From assembly GCF_017654505.1 (NCBI RefSeq), contig NC_054534.1, forward strand, positions 21,495,252 to 21,559,251: a DNA stretch of 64,000 bases, read 5' to 3'. The notes beneath the pieces were generated by a model. The model saw only the letters and a list, made by a program, of their open reading frames with translations, was not told the DNA's origin and made no database searches. Origin of the DNA: Polyodon spathula (taxonomy: Eukaryota; Chordata; Actinopteri; Acipenseriformes; Polyodontidae). The position numbers and the translations under genes were made by a program. This document shows positions 24,673-36,368 of this stretch, in pieces. Each line of letters starts with the position of its first letter. Positions within the stretch are counted from its first letter, which is position 1.

Positions 24673-25654
24673 CAGTATCCACCACTTATACCGTACAAAG
24701 TTATTTCAGGCAGCTGTTTATATCGAACAAATAGCATTTGTCGTTTGCCATTCCCATTGACTTCAATAACAAAGGCATTGTTTATTCCGTGTTAAGCCAG
24801 ATATACTTTTTGGGCAAACTCAGCTGTTTGGATCTCGTTATGTGCCATTCACATAGATTAAAATAACAAATGCACTGCTTATTAGTGTAGGAAAAGCATG
24901 ACAGATCAGTCAATCAACTGTTTGCACCTCGTTACTGAGTGATTACCCCTGTACTGTACCTTGGCTATTGTATGCAGTGTTGGGTTTACAGTTTGAAAAA
25001 ACGGCACTGACTGTAAAGAGAAAAGAGGTGTCCACATCAGCATGAAAATTCAATGTAAATAAAATGTCTCTGATATATACTGTGTGTTTGCTAAAACAAG
25101 CTTGGAACCCTGTCAGTCAGGAAACAATACCACGTTGCTTCAAAAAAGCTGGGGTTTCAGAGGAAGAATTCTCAGCTGTGTCACCTTAGCAACCAGGACG
25201 CTCTGCCGGAAACAGGCACCGATGACTAAGCAAGGTGCTGCTCTTGTAACACTGCAAATATGGAGCAGCTTCCGGATATAGAGCCGAATTCAAATTTTTT
25301 AGAAAATGCTGACAAGATTTGCTGTCCATACTTGCAAAAAAAGATCATCCAGATGCATATCACAGAGTTCTTCGCTGGAAACAATTTGCAGTAATGTAGG
25401 CTACCTGTACAGTACATTTCTGCACTTGCATTACTTTTTTGCACTTACTTTTTTATTAGGTTTTAATACATTTTTTATTAGTGTAATGCAGGTCTTAATA
25501 AAGACTTTTAACCACATACCGCTTGTTTGTTTTGATTACTGTACTGGGGGACATTTTGAATGTCTGCTTTTTGCGTGGGAGTTTATACCATCAGTCACTT
25601 ACTGGGGGTGAATCGCATTAACACAAACGGGTCCTTTCTAAGCGGTGGCAACTG
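24673..25654 (+). mobile_element. pogo/Tigger DNA transposon, internally deleted
   Basis: The left end CAGTATCCACCACTTA and the reverse complement of the right end, CAGTTGCCACCGCTTA, form a terminal inverted repeat, each flanked by TA (24671-24672 and 25655-25656), the pogo/Tigger target. At about 980 bp it is shorter than an autonomous Tigger. A remnant of the C-terminal transposase lies inside. Very similar pogo-like ends occur near 33264 and 7365. Confidence 0.8.
25090..25402 (+). pseudogene. Tigger transposase C-terminus, broken
   Basis: In one forward frame the DNA reads LLKQAWNPVSQETIPRCFKK (about 25090-25155). This matches the A-W-x-x-V-x-x-E-T-I-x-x-C-F-x-K-A-G segment that follows the DDE nuclease of Tigger and jerky-type proteins. 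The frame stops soon after EEFSAVSP. A second piece (25261-25402) ends QMHITEFFAGNNLQ before a stop, like the I-T-x-F-F tail of these transposases. The helix-turn-helix and catalytic core are absent, so this is a relic of an internally deleted copy. Confidence 0.75.
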
Positions 25655-25656
25655 TA

Positions 25657-26024
25657 TTCGTCTTCATTTACAAATGTATTGATAAGACAGCAACGCAAAA
25701 CCAAACCACCACATTACACTGATATATTAATTAACAATTAAAAAAACAGGTGAGGTATTCTGTATTATAGTTTGAATAACTTTCAGGAAAACCATAGTCT
25801 AATCTATTAATGTGCACTAGTGAGGCTTATAGAAGAAAACAGTAATTGAAGAAGCCACTGAGCGAAAGTTGATTTACTGCAATTTGACCTATGCTAGAGC
25901 ATTAGTTATTGCATACATGCCAATAGTGATTATATGGTCAGGACAGTCCCAATTTCCTAGCAAATGTCCTGAGTCCTGATGCTTGGGATGAAAGTCTCAA
26001 TATTTACCCTCACATTAAAAAAAC
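25657..26024. other. Non-coding DNA between elements
   Basis: Nothing recognised; separates the Tigger copy from the gypsy LTR. Confidence 0.5.
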
Positions 26025-26397
26025 AGACAACAGTTAACAAACACTAACAAACACAAGACAAAAGTCACGGTTCACAATACGGCAACACAGACTCCTTGTA
26101 GGTTCACTACTTATTTACCAAGGAACAGATTACTTTGTTGCGCCCCTATTTTATACACTCACTCATGACCCCTTGGTTAACGAGCGCATCCGCTTCTCCA
26201 ATCCGCAGATGCCACGACATTTCCCGTTCGGATCATTGAGCTTGGGTACCATAGCTCACTCCCTTTTCTAGCTGGCCGACTTCCACCTACCCACGGGAAT
26301 AAAGTGTTATGCCTTTTAGTCCAGGGTATTCTGCTCCCTTTATCTAGTACTCTCTCAGGTCAGGACACCGCTCAGAGTGGAGCCGAAGGAATCTAAC
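26025..26397 (-). mobile_element. 3' LTR of gypsy element, truncated
   Basis: On the minus strand the LTR starts GTTAGATTCC immediately after a polypurine tract (complement of 26398-26419). It is alignable with the forward LTR at 22762-23499 but stops within the R/U5 part near 26025, at 'acagacaacagttaacaaac', so about half is missing. A TATA-like 'gtgtataaaatag' on the minus strand lies near 26145-26157. Confidence 0.75.
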
Positions 26398-26419
26398 TTT
26401 CCCATAGCTCCCCCCTCCC
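26398..26419 (-). other. Polypurine tract
   Basis: Minus-strand purine-rich run GGGAGGGGGGAGCTATGGGA then AA lies between the RNase H coding end and the LTR. This is the site that primes plus-strand DNA synthesis in LTR elements, and its position marks the LTR start. Confidence 0.65.
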
Positions 26420-27784
26420 AGGAAAAATAATCTGCATTTTGGTGGTCTTTCCCCGCACAGCGTACCATGTGGTACATGAAGGGCTGCAATGCCAGATACC
26501 ACCAAGTTATTCGGGCATTGCTGTCCTTCATTGTGTTTAACCACTTGAGTGGGGCGTGGTCAGTGACAAGATCAAATGAGTGCCCCTGCAGGTAGTATCT
26601 CAAAGAGCGAGTAGCCCATTTGATGGCCAAACACTCTTTTTCGTCACTGGAGTAGTTGCGCTTCTTATGTACAGAATGGGATGTTCTACTCTGTTTACCA
26701 TTTGGGACAGGACTGCACCCAAACCGACATCCGAGGCATCAATGTGGAGGATGAATCTCTTGGTGAAGTCTGGAGTGATGAGAGCAGAGGCCTGGCACAG
26801 TTTCTGTCTAACAGTATCAAACGCCCCCTGACATTCTGCTGACCACTTAATTGAATTTGGTGCACTCTTTCTGGTGAGGTCAACTAAGGGATTAACCACT
26901 GTGGCATATTCGGGGATAAAGCAACGGTAATAACAGCCTAACCCTAATAGAGACCTCACCTGAGCCTTGGTTTTGGGGATTGCTCCGTCCACCAAGGTGG
27001 ACTTTGGTGACAATGGGTTTCACCCTGCTATTCCCCATTATAAATCCCAAATATTGTGTCTCTTTCTTGGCAAATGCATATTTTCGCAAGTTAGCTGTCA
27101 GCCGGGTTGCCCTTAGAGACTGAAGGACGGCTGTGATCCTAGCCAAATACGCTTGCCAGGTGATGCTGTAAATAACCACATTGTGAATATACGCTGCCGC
27201 ATATTTACAGTGTGGATGTAAAACCTGGTCCATCAGTCTCTGAAAGGCAGTGGGCGCAGCATGTAGCCCAAACAGCATGTTTATGAAATGAAACAGCCTC
27301 TGGTGTTGAAAATGCAGTTTTCTCTCCAGAACTACGAGTTAATGGGATAGGCCAGTATCCCTTCGTCAGATCCATTGTGGAAATAAACCTTGCCGTCCCC
27401 AGACTATCTAGAAGGGATGGGTTAGGCATCAAACTTGGCAATAGTGTTTACCTTGCAGAAATCAATGCAGAAGCGGTTGGTGTCATCCTTTTTGGCCACT
27501 ATCACAATTGTACCACTCACTCCTGGAAGGCTCAATCACCCCAAGTTCGAACGGCACCTCATCGACTTTCTGGAATCTGATAAGGTCTCTCTCTCAATGT
27601 GACACCTGGAGAAAATAGCATATTCAACAAGGTTAATTCTACCAGGTACGTCAGAAAAAACATCATTGAATTCCTCAATTAAGATGCACAGCTTGTGTTG
27701 CTGATCAAGAAGTAATTGTTCCCCCATCGAAATGTACTTTGTGCTAGACGTCTCTAGATCGGGGCCCAAATTGGGGCAGAACAT
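26400..27784 (-). pseudogene. Ty3/gypsy pol (RT-RNase H), frameshifted
   Basis: The minus strand carries most of a gypsy reverse transcriptase and RNase H in five successive frame segments (27784-27536, 27441-27205, 27278-26892, 27013-26600, 26630-26355), implying at least four frameshifts. Readable landmarks in order are FNDVFSDVPGR, TNRFCIDF, FISTMDLTKGYW, FQRLMDQVLHP, YAAAYIHNVVIY, LGCYYRCFIPEY, FILHIDASDVGLGAVLSQ, TDHAPLKWL, NARITWWYLALQP and NADYFS. The YIDD catalytic box of the polymerase has become YIHN (about 27180-27191), destroying both Asp residues. The coding end is followed at once by the polypurine tract and LTR, with no integrase after RNase H. In Gmr1-type gypsy elements integrase lies before the reverse transcriptase; the piece upstream of FNDVFSD (FCPNLGPDLETS) is consistent with the linker after integrase in that order. 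The 5' end is lost near 27790. Confidence 0.9.
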
Positions 27785-27945
27785 TCTGGTTCTGACAAAT
27801 GCTGGTTTGCAACAAAACTTGCAATTTTCCTTTAAAAAAGCAAAAACAATTCTTAAGTTTGCAGTTCCAAAAACAGTTTTGGCATTGAACAGTAGGGTTA
27901 GAGGTCGATTAGATTAGCTTGTAGTAGACCAGGAAGTCACAGTAG

Positions 27946-28078
27946 GATTTTATTAAAGCATTTTACAGCACTAGGGAATCATCCTAGATTGCATCACCTA
28001 CCTATTTATCCCTAAAAATATTGCCTGATGCAATCCAGGGGAATCGTCCCTGGTTCTGTAAAATGCTGTGATAAAATC
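27946..28078. repeat. 133-bp foldback (long inverted repeat)
   Basis: The left arm (27946-27996) and right arm (28026-28078) are about 80-85% complementary over roughly 50 bp, with a 29-nt loop. The outer arms pair GATTTTATTAAAGCATTTTA with GATTTTATCACAGCATTTTA and the inner arms pair TAGATTGCATCA with TGGATTGCATCA. It could be a tiny foldback MITE or a hairpin RNA locus. No target duplication is visible. Confidence 0.75.
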
Positions 28079-29030
28079 AAGGGTTGGCTTTCCCCAGCAG
28101 GTATAAATTGATCAAATTAACCCCTATGTAAAACCTGTAGTGCCTAACCCAATCCATCTTCATGAAGTCATACAAATTAATACCCGAATATAACATGTCA
28201 AAAACAATAAAATAGTCTCCAAAACAGAGTAGCTCTACCATTGTAAACAATTACTATAAAATAGAATCATTCTATAAAAAATCTATAATTATTTTGCTGA
28301 GATTGAGGTCTTGTACCATATACATTGAACCTCCAAACGATTGAATGCCCTGTCACTTCACAATATGATTTTCTACTGTTGATGCCCATATACAGGATGA
28401 TGACAACGCTGACATTTATAGAAGGCTGGTTTTACACATCATATGTAGGCTAGCTTTTCCGTCATTCTGACTGTCATAAGTTTATATGAAATTGGTACGA
28501 GATAACCTACCTGTATTGAATATTGAACATTGAATAAAGATGTTTGTAATACTGTACATCACCCTCCCAACTCATCAATGAAGCATGTACTAATATTTTG
28601 TATGCAAATTCATCTCCTTGTTTATATTGCACAGCACTTCTTTTACAATTGTATGTATGTGCTGCTTATCATGCATTCACTCTTTAAATCCAATTATTTC
28701 TGAAACAACCTTGCAGAAGTGCAAATGTGTTCTTCAATCCTGCTGTTCAATTTTCATTAGGAAATATAGGAAATATTGTTTTCCTTTATCACACTTCAAA
28801 AGATATGCACCCAACCCCCACTTGTGAGACAGAAATGTTGTGTTCATTGTAACTGCAAAGCAGGATGTTCAGATTGACAAGGTATTTGAATGCTGTTGTC
28901 ATGCCATTTCCTATCATGCTCCCTCAGAGCAAGATGTATCATACCCATGAGGTCGTTTTCTTTCAACAAACAAGACAAGCAGGACTGGAAGCCAAACCAA
29001 GGTATAGAATGATTTAAAAAATACAAATGC

Positions 29031-29033
<3 letters not shown>
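28079..29033. other. AT-rich non-coding DNA, nothing recognised
   Basis: No gene or element end seen. Confidence 0.5.
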
Positions 29034-29101
<68 letters not shown>

Positions 29102-29114
29102 ATATATCTATATA
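29034..29114. repeat. (TA)n tract, interrupted
   Basis: Three TA runs with short interruptions. Confidence 0.95.
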
Positions 29115-30704
29115 TTGTGTGTAATCACCTTAGCATTACAGTTCAATCAGGGTCTGAACAATGGTAATATTCATCATGCTTTGTGAAAAGCAATTCATTG
29201 TGCGGTAAAATAAATAACGCAAAACAAAAATGTCTTATAGTGAGTCATATGGTAAGTGGAAATCAGCTGGATATAGAGTCATTGCAATTCCAGTAAAGTT
29301 TTTAGTTTCAGTAATATTCTCTGACAATCGTTTAGACCATTGAAGGTATAGATTTTTTTTTTTTTCTCCAGACTTACATGAATGAATCAAGGAACACTGA
29401 AAAGTAAATTGAATTTCCATGTAAAACCACGCATGCATCACGCCAAACAAACCATTTTTTAATAAGCCATCCATGAGCTTCAAGATGTGACAAAATACTA
29501 GTAGCAGCATGTTTTGAAGCAGAATTTAACCTCAGTGGATTTTAATGTGTTGCCGTTGTACAGAGAAAAGATAAATGAAAAGCAGCACAACAATTTGGCA
29601 AGGAACAGAAACACCCTGCAGGCTGAATAACAACACTAAATCGCATCTGCCCTCAGTGACCAGATTTGAAAAGCAGTGTCAGCTTCCTGTTGTAATTCAT
29701 TCAGTGCTGAGTGATTTTGTAAGTTTCCTTTTCTTTTATCAGAGAAATAACTGTGCCTATATTTTTGCCTTAAGTTACCGTCCACATACTGAGTTGCATC
29801 TGTTTACTTGGTTATGCATCTTAGCCAAGTGAGCATTGCAGAGCCTTGTAGCAGCAAAATATTCTTGTCAGGGTCATTCTTTATATTGAAAACTGCATTA
29901 CTCTATACATGGCAAACTATACTTTCCTTTTTGATGTTCATAGTTATCTATTAGATAAACAAACATTTTCTCTGCAATACTCTCATTTGTTCATCTTTTG
30001 TAAATCTTATAGTATAATAGCATTACACAGGACACCATATGTCAGAATTATATAATCTTGAGCAACGGCAGGTGTCTATTGGGTAACTATCTAAATACTA
30101 TTTTAATTCACTAATATGATGAGGAAATAGTCTAAAATGCTATTTGATGTGTAATTGGGTAATCTAGGATAAGCATTTGTTTCTGTTAGCATCTATTTTT
30201 ATACCCTGCCCTCCCATCTGACCATCCCCTAGTTGATACAGTACTTATTATTAATTGAATCAACAGCTGCACAGAAGGATGGGCATATGACCAAACCCAT
30301 AGTTCTATATTTAAACTGTTTTAGCTAAACAGACTATAGCCAACAAACAGACCCAATGCCAATCAAAACAAAACCTTTTTTTAAAAAGAAAACTGTAAAT
30401 TAATAGATATGAATCATAATGTCAGGAGGAGGAAGGGATGTAATAGTACAGAAGCAACATGTTTTAATACAAAGATGATCTGTTGGCACAGTCTATTTAA
30501 ACTATTTTTTATCATTTACTCTGCAGCTGAATTGAAATGTAATAGTGTAGTGACTTAATGTTAAAGGATCATCTTTTATTGCATTACTATGTCAATTAAA
30601 GCAACTGAACTGCATGTTGTAAATGCATGTTGCAATTTTAATGTCTGTTGCTATATACAGCAACAACTTGCTCTTATACATCTGTCATAACACGTGTAAG
30701 TGAG
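29115..30704. other. AT-rich non-coding DNA, nothing recognised
   Basis: Several 60-90-codon frames occur on both strands near 29.2-29.8 kb without motifs. No element seen. Confidence 0.5.

Positions 30705-30771
<67 letters not shown>
30705..30771. repeat. (TA)n microsatellite
   Basis: About 33 perfect TA units. Confidence 0.95.
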
Positions 30772-30774
<3 letters not shown>

Positions 30775-31363
30775 CTCACTCAGAAAGCCAATCAGTTGGA
30801 TTTATGGAAATGATTCCCGCAAGCAGGTGTGTGCTTTTGGTAACAATTAAGTAAAACAAATCAATTAATTTAGCGACAGTTTACACAATCCACACTCGCC
30901 TTACCGAATACATTACAGTTTAGAGAGATGAGTTACAAAACCTTACTTGCCTTAAAGTGTCCTGAGATTCTGGAGCTTGTGGGCAAACCTACTCTGAGAT
31001 CAGGTGACACAGGTTGAATCATCATTAAAGAAAATAGAGGGTTTGGGCAAAAATTCAGTTCTCCTTTCTTGTAAAGGTAAACGGTTCTGTATTTTGATGT
31101 TTCTGTTATGGGAGGAGGGGGCTAGCGGTAAATTGTGTAAGTTTCAAACTGAAATCTTGTTCAGGGATATATTTACATTCGATAATAAAAATACTGTTAA
31201 CTAAAAGACTCAAAACTATAGATTGTGCGTGTCCCTTGTTAATAGCTGCCAGTCTGTTTTTCATTCAACAGTTTCCTTCAGTTTTCTTGACAGTTTTTGT
31301 AGTATTCGGACAAATCTTTTTAGATGGATTCGGTATTCGGGCGAATCCCAAAAAGTTGGATTC

Positions 31364-31421
31364 GATAGATAGACAGATAGATACAATAGATAGATGATAG
31401 ACAGATAGATAGATGATAGAC

Positions 31422-31467
<46 letters not shown>
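31364..31467. repeat. (GATA)n microsatellite with GACA variants
   Basis: Mixed GATA/GACA units over 100 bp, ending in eleven perfect units. It is preceded at 31303-31360 by a stretch with repeated 'ggattcggtattcgggcgaa' -like words that may be a fragment of a hAT-type element. Confidence 0.9.
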
Positions 31468-33262
31468 GCACACATTTATACCAAAAATGCTTATTAAGGT
31501 GATGCCTATTCTCCATAGTTTTTTACTTTATTTCTCATCACGCCGTGTTTGAAATGTGAGGTTTTTTTTATTTATAACCCACTTTCCTGCAGCTTATAAA
31601 ATCGATGCTGAGTACCACATTCAGGGAAGTATTCAGCTACTCTAGCTGTAAACCCTCAGGGCTTTCTTTTCATTTCCACACTGTATATTGTTCGACAATA
31701 TTGGAATTATTAGAAGATGAACAAAAGTTATTGCTCACAGGTCAGTTACAAGCCATGGCGTTAATTTCCTTAAAAGGGAAACAGTAGGGATGTACAGTTT
31801 ATGTGTTTCTCCATTAAGTATTGTGACGCCGTGTGTTTGTAATAGCCAAACCAAACAGGTCAGGAATGTTTTATCAGTAGGTTTAGTTAGGTTGTTGACA
31901 TTTTTTTCTTTCAACCTTCGTTTAGATTACTAGGCAGTTGTGCCAGGTTTTGATGGCGTGGAGATCTGTTCTGATCAGTTTATTCTAGCTCCTCCCACAG
32001 TAGCTAGGCGAGCCCTGGGCATTGGCCTGGCCACGGCAGAGGATTGCTAACTCGCTAGAGTGCAATGTGAGTTGGAGCATTACCATGCTGGAAAACATGT
32101 AGCCATTATAATATCATATCATAATGTGCACTAATGTGTTCTTTGATTGTAAGTATTGGTCTAAGTCCATGCCAACAGAAGCATGCCCAATTTATGACAG
32201 AACCACTTGCACCTGTCACCATTGGCATTGTGCTCTCAGGCTGGCATCATTTGATTTAAATTGTGTGTGCTGAGATTCAGGACTCCATGTGACACTTCTA
32301 CAGCTGCAGAGTCCATTGACATTAAGCACCACAGAAGGTATCAGTTAGAGATTAGTCCCAGTAATGATTGACTTGTGTGCAACTGTTTGACCAAGGTATC
32401 CAAGCTAATAAGTGGTTGTATTGTGTTCACATAGACAGATGTCCTTTGAATGTCTTTCTTCTGTCAGTGAGTCTGGTCTGTAACCCTTAAGCAGCCTCTG
32501 TAGTAAGACACTACTGATTTCCACTATTAAAAGTTGCAGATCCACCACCCTCCTTCCTTTGGATTTTGCATCTTTAAGGGTTCAGCAACTATTTTAGAAG
32601 GGATCTGAGATGGATAAAAATGAAGAGCTAAATTAAAGAATGAGTCAACCACCTGATAGTGCTGGAAAGAACACAGGTTAATTACAGGACACAAATAATA
32701 GGACTTCAAATACAACTATCAAAAGTAATGGACTGTGACTTGTGGGAAGAAAGACAACAGTAAGATGACAATATTCTATTGAGGAATAATTTAAAACAAT
32801 TGAAAATTACATCACATTACCTTAAAAACACCTTTGAGAATTGTATCCACAGTGTGAGTAATTGAATAACATGACTTGACACTCATATGGAGTATAACGT
32901 TGAGTGAACATATGAAAGTAAACAGTGTACTTCATACACCTTTCAAATTTCACCAGTAAAAGCAGCACTCAGTTTACAAGATGTTTTTTCATAGAATGTA
33001 ATTATATTAAAAGGAAACCAATTGAATTAGGCTAATGGTTATGAATAAAATATGTTGCAAATGATTGTTATTTTTCTATTTTATTTTTTTTTGTTCTAAT
33101 TAAAATATCAGACATGACTCACTGAGTTAACTGCAGAAAGGTGTAGCACAGGCATTTTGTTTTGCAGAAGGCAGCATTTTCCTAATTGTTTTTTCTCTAC
33201 AAAAAGAAAGACATTTGACAGAGTTAACTTTTGTTGTTTCTGACTGTGCTCAATGTTAATAC
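31468..33262. other. Non-coding DNA, nothing recognised
   Basis: No coding similarity, element ends or tandem repeats seen. Confidence 0.5.
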
Positions 33263-33440
33263 AGTGCTTCCCAGTTATAAGGAGACCCGTTATCGTAAGG
33301 AATTGGTTAAAACACGGTCAGGTCGTGGCTCCCATTTCCCCCTCAATGCAATCTGACTTATAAACATTAGGTATTATTGTTGTTTTAAATCACTGTATTT
33401 GAACCCATTTAAGTTGAAACTGGGACATACAGTACTTATA
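33263..33440 (+). mobile_element. pogo-like MITE, probable
   Basis: Starts ACAGTGCTTCCCAGTTATAA and contains 'acccgttatcgtaagg', of the same style as the Tigger end at 24673. A possible right end is 'gggacatacagtacttataaag' near 33421. The ends do not pair well, so bounds are approximate. Confidence 0.35.
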
Positions 33441-33655
33441 AAGCTCCCATGCTTCCACTGTGTTTTTTTTTCTAAAAGTAAAAACAAACTGTCCGTTAAT
33501 GTTACAGAACAAGTACGAAACAATAGAAGTGTGTATAAATGTCCTTGGATTCTGTGTTATTTATTTAAAGTTTATTATGAAAAATGCACAATTTAAATAA
33601 GAGCAGTGTAAACTTTAAACTGGTGGAATAGCAGTTTCTATGATACTGTATATAT

Positions 33656-33984
33656 TGTAACAACCCCGGATTTATACTGTTACATGACTGATCTACGGAC
33701 CCTGTGTGTTTGGGGGGGTGGGGGGGGTGTAAGCAGGGAAGCGGTAAGCTTGCCTCAGCCTGGATTGATTGATGTTCAGGTAGGCGGGGACATAAAAGCC
33801 CATATTAATGTGGACTGAGCTGACAGCTGAGTCAGACATGCTGCTGTGTGAATGTGTAAGACTGTTTGTTATTTTTGGTGTGGCCTAGGCTGACAGGGGC
33901 CAGGAATAATCATCCAAATAAACCGTGGATTCGCGTACCTGCAAATTGTGTGTCACCTTCCTTCATTTTCCACCATACGCTACA
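33656..33984 (+). mobile_element. Solo LTR, 329 bp, with 4-bp TSD
   Basis: Begins TGTAACAACCCC and ends CATACGCTACA. Identical ATAT flanks both ends (33652-33655 and 33985-33988). A TATA-like 'acataaaagccc' at about 33790 and AATAAA at 33918-33923 are spaced as promoter and polyadenylation signals of a compact LTR. Because the flanks are TA-rich the duplication alone is weak, but ends, signals and higher GC agree. A run of GGGGGGGTGGGGGGGGTG lies at 33712-33729. Family unknown. Confidence 0.72.
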
Positions 33985-35285
33985 ATATTAAATGCATCAT
34001 CACACATTGATGCTAGGATTACCCGTTGGCACAGCAGATTAAACAAAGGGAAACTAAAAGAGGAACACACGGTCACAATTCAAAAGCCTTCGGGAACTGG
34101 AGGCCAAGGCATGTTATAGACTATATTTTTTACTATATTATTAACTACAGCAGAACAAGGGTTACAGGTTCTGGAACTCAAACCACTATACGATTCTTTG
34201 AAAACTGCACATTTGAGATCTATAAAATGAATAGATTCATGTTGGAGACATTTGATGGAACTATTTTGTTAGCTACAATGACTTTTAAGATTTGTTTTTC
34301 ATAATTCCATGTCATGTCTCAGGTGTTAAATCTTTAACAACCTTAAAATTACAAATTCGAAGTGTCATAAGGCCATGTAATTACAGAGCAGAAAGTCATT
34401 ATGGAGTAATTATGGTGTAGAAATCAGCTTTCTTTATGAAAAATGTGTAGTACTGAAGAATGATTCATTTAGATATAATTAAAAAAGAGTAACTTCTATC
34501 AGACGGTCGAAGCCCACTGTAAAGCCAGTGCATCAGCTTTTATTCTAATCAATCCACTTCCGAGGTTTTTCATTTTCACTTTCAGCTTCAGAAGATTGAT
34601 GGTTTATGTTGCAGCACAGCTTAGCACCCTATTCATAGCAGCTTGTCTAAAAGCTGCACTACTAAAACCTCACAATATGCTCTGCAACTCAACTTTCCTC
34701 TTTCAACAGCAACAAAAAGCAGTCCACACTGTTCTCTGTATAAACAACTTGACTCAATTAATGAGATTTTTGCAATATGAATGTTTACATTGCTTAAAAG
34801 AATGGTACCCGACAAGATAAAATATATTTTATACTGTATCTACAGTATCCTCTTGATGACACTAAGTTGACCTTCGGCACACAACTCATATTGAGGTCAA
34901 CTACCAAATAATACATTGGTGGGCACTATCGCTTAATTGTAATTTAATTTAAAAAAAAAAACTGCTTTGATCTTGTTTACAAATTGCTGTTATGATTGTG
35001 TAACTCCCAGTGCTCAATGCAACCACTTCTGCATTCCACTGACTGATTTATCACTGCTGTATTTAATGACCCGGACAGCCTTGAATATATGTGAATATGT
35101 TTTGGAGCAAATTAGACTGAGCTAGTCTCATTTATCTCTGTCACCCAGAACACCTAGATATAGTAAAAGAAAGAGGATTGTGTACATTCCTTTCGCTGTT
35201 AATATTTAATAGACCTCACAGGAAAGTGTTGGTAAAATAACTTAAAGAGTGCCTACATAGTGTAGATTTCAGGCACTGAGAGAGA
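33985..35285. other. Non-coding DNA, nothing recognised
   Basis: The frames near 34.0-34.3 and 34.6-34.8 kb lack motifs. No element seen. Confidence 0.5.
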
Positions 35286-35708
35286 ATTGTTAAGGCGGTT
35301 CTACACTGGAGGTCAGCGAATAATTAAAAGGTGACTGGAATGTATGGGTGTGTCTACACCACCCGAGAGCGACGCAAGCTGCCAGTCAGGAATAGAACTC
35401 TATTCTATTTTTCCCACGCATTGCGGGCAACTGCAGTGAAATAGAGCAATCAGAAGCAATTTCAGTAATATCAGTAAACTTGACGCAGGTCAGAACACAA
35501 ATATGAGATGGAAGTTGAGAAAATGATTCAGGAAGTGCATAATAACAATGTCATTTTTATTAAAAATGTATTTTTGTAGCCGGAAAGCAAACCCAGCCTT
35601 TTTATACACATTATATACGGTGGGACTGTGACAATTTTAATTAGTGGCATTTATCATGGCATCTTGCCAGGGCAAACGATCTCACACAGCAAAAGCTTCC
35701 TGTGATGC

Positions 35709-36050
35709 CTAGTTTCCTCCCAGGTGTGACACCGATTGCAGATTGCCATGCCAGTTCTCTTCTGCCTCATCCAGCCATGGTTGATTCATCTCACCTTGCT
35801 TCTGGAGAAGACACGCTGCCTCAGTAACTGTGTCCACTTTCTGTGATAGCATGTTAATCCTACGATAAATATGCGCCACCGGCAGCATGTATGCAAAGGT
35901 ATTTTCAACAATCCTACAAGCCCTTGCAAGCTCTAGTTGAAAATCGTCTTGAGGGAGATTGTGACCTGGATAAGGCCTCTCAAATATGTCTTCAGAAGCA
36001 ATGCTGCTTCCCTCACTATGACATATGGCATTTTTCCAAGGTTTGCGCAT
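35709..36050 (-). pseudogene. Harbinger transposase C-terminus
   Basis: The 113-codon frame contains PYPGHNLPQDDFQLELARACRI in two parts: PYPG-x-NL then L-x-R-A-C-R-I-V-E-N-T-F at about residues 26-52. This is the block with the last catalytic Glu (in RIVENTF) of HARBI1/PIF DDE nucleases. It is followed by Y-R-R-I and KVDTVTEAACLLQKQ, where family members usually have ...A-C-x-L-H-N. The first two catalytic Asp and the N-terminal half are absent. The enzyme would have excised and inserted its element; this copy cannot. Confidence 0.7.
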
Positions 36051-36115
36051 CTAGTAGATAGCTGTCAGATGGCAAATCCATCATCTTCACCTCCTTTACA
36101 CGTGCTGTTTTTTTT

Positions 36116-36368
36116 CAGAGTAAAACAGGTTTAAAAGGCATTGAATTGCAACAGGACACTCAGTACTGTATCTCCAGCCAAACCCCACTCCTTGTGCGCT
36201 GTATTTTTCAAATACCTCTTTATAGACGTGCATAGTGATAAATCCTCTCCTGATCACTTGTTTTATCATCAAACTCCTTAATGTGATCCAAGTCATTATT
36301 TTATTACTATAACATCTCTAAAAGCTCTGCAAATGTCCGTGATATTCTTTGAGCGCTGGATGCAGAAG
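36116..36368 (-). mobile_element. piggyBac-like fragment (copy of 22046-22333)
   Basis: Read on the minus strand, this matches the body of the element at 21846-22333 over about 250 bp at high identity, for example in 'gatgttatagtaataaaata' and 'aaacaagtgatcaggagagg'. It lies between the two Harbinger gene remnants. It has no TTAACCC end here, so it is truncated. Confidence 0.75.

Noticed and set aside
31303..31360. hAT-type element with repeated GGATTCGGTATTCGGGCGAA-like words
   Set aside because: Too short, with no second end or duplication; kept only as a remark on the microsatellite.
31261..31516. Two overlapping minus-strand frames with repeated LSIY units
   Set aside because: Translation of the (GATA)n microsatellite.
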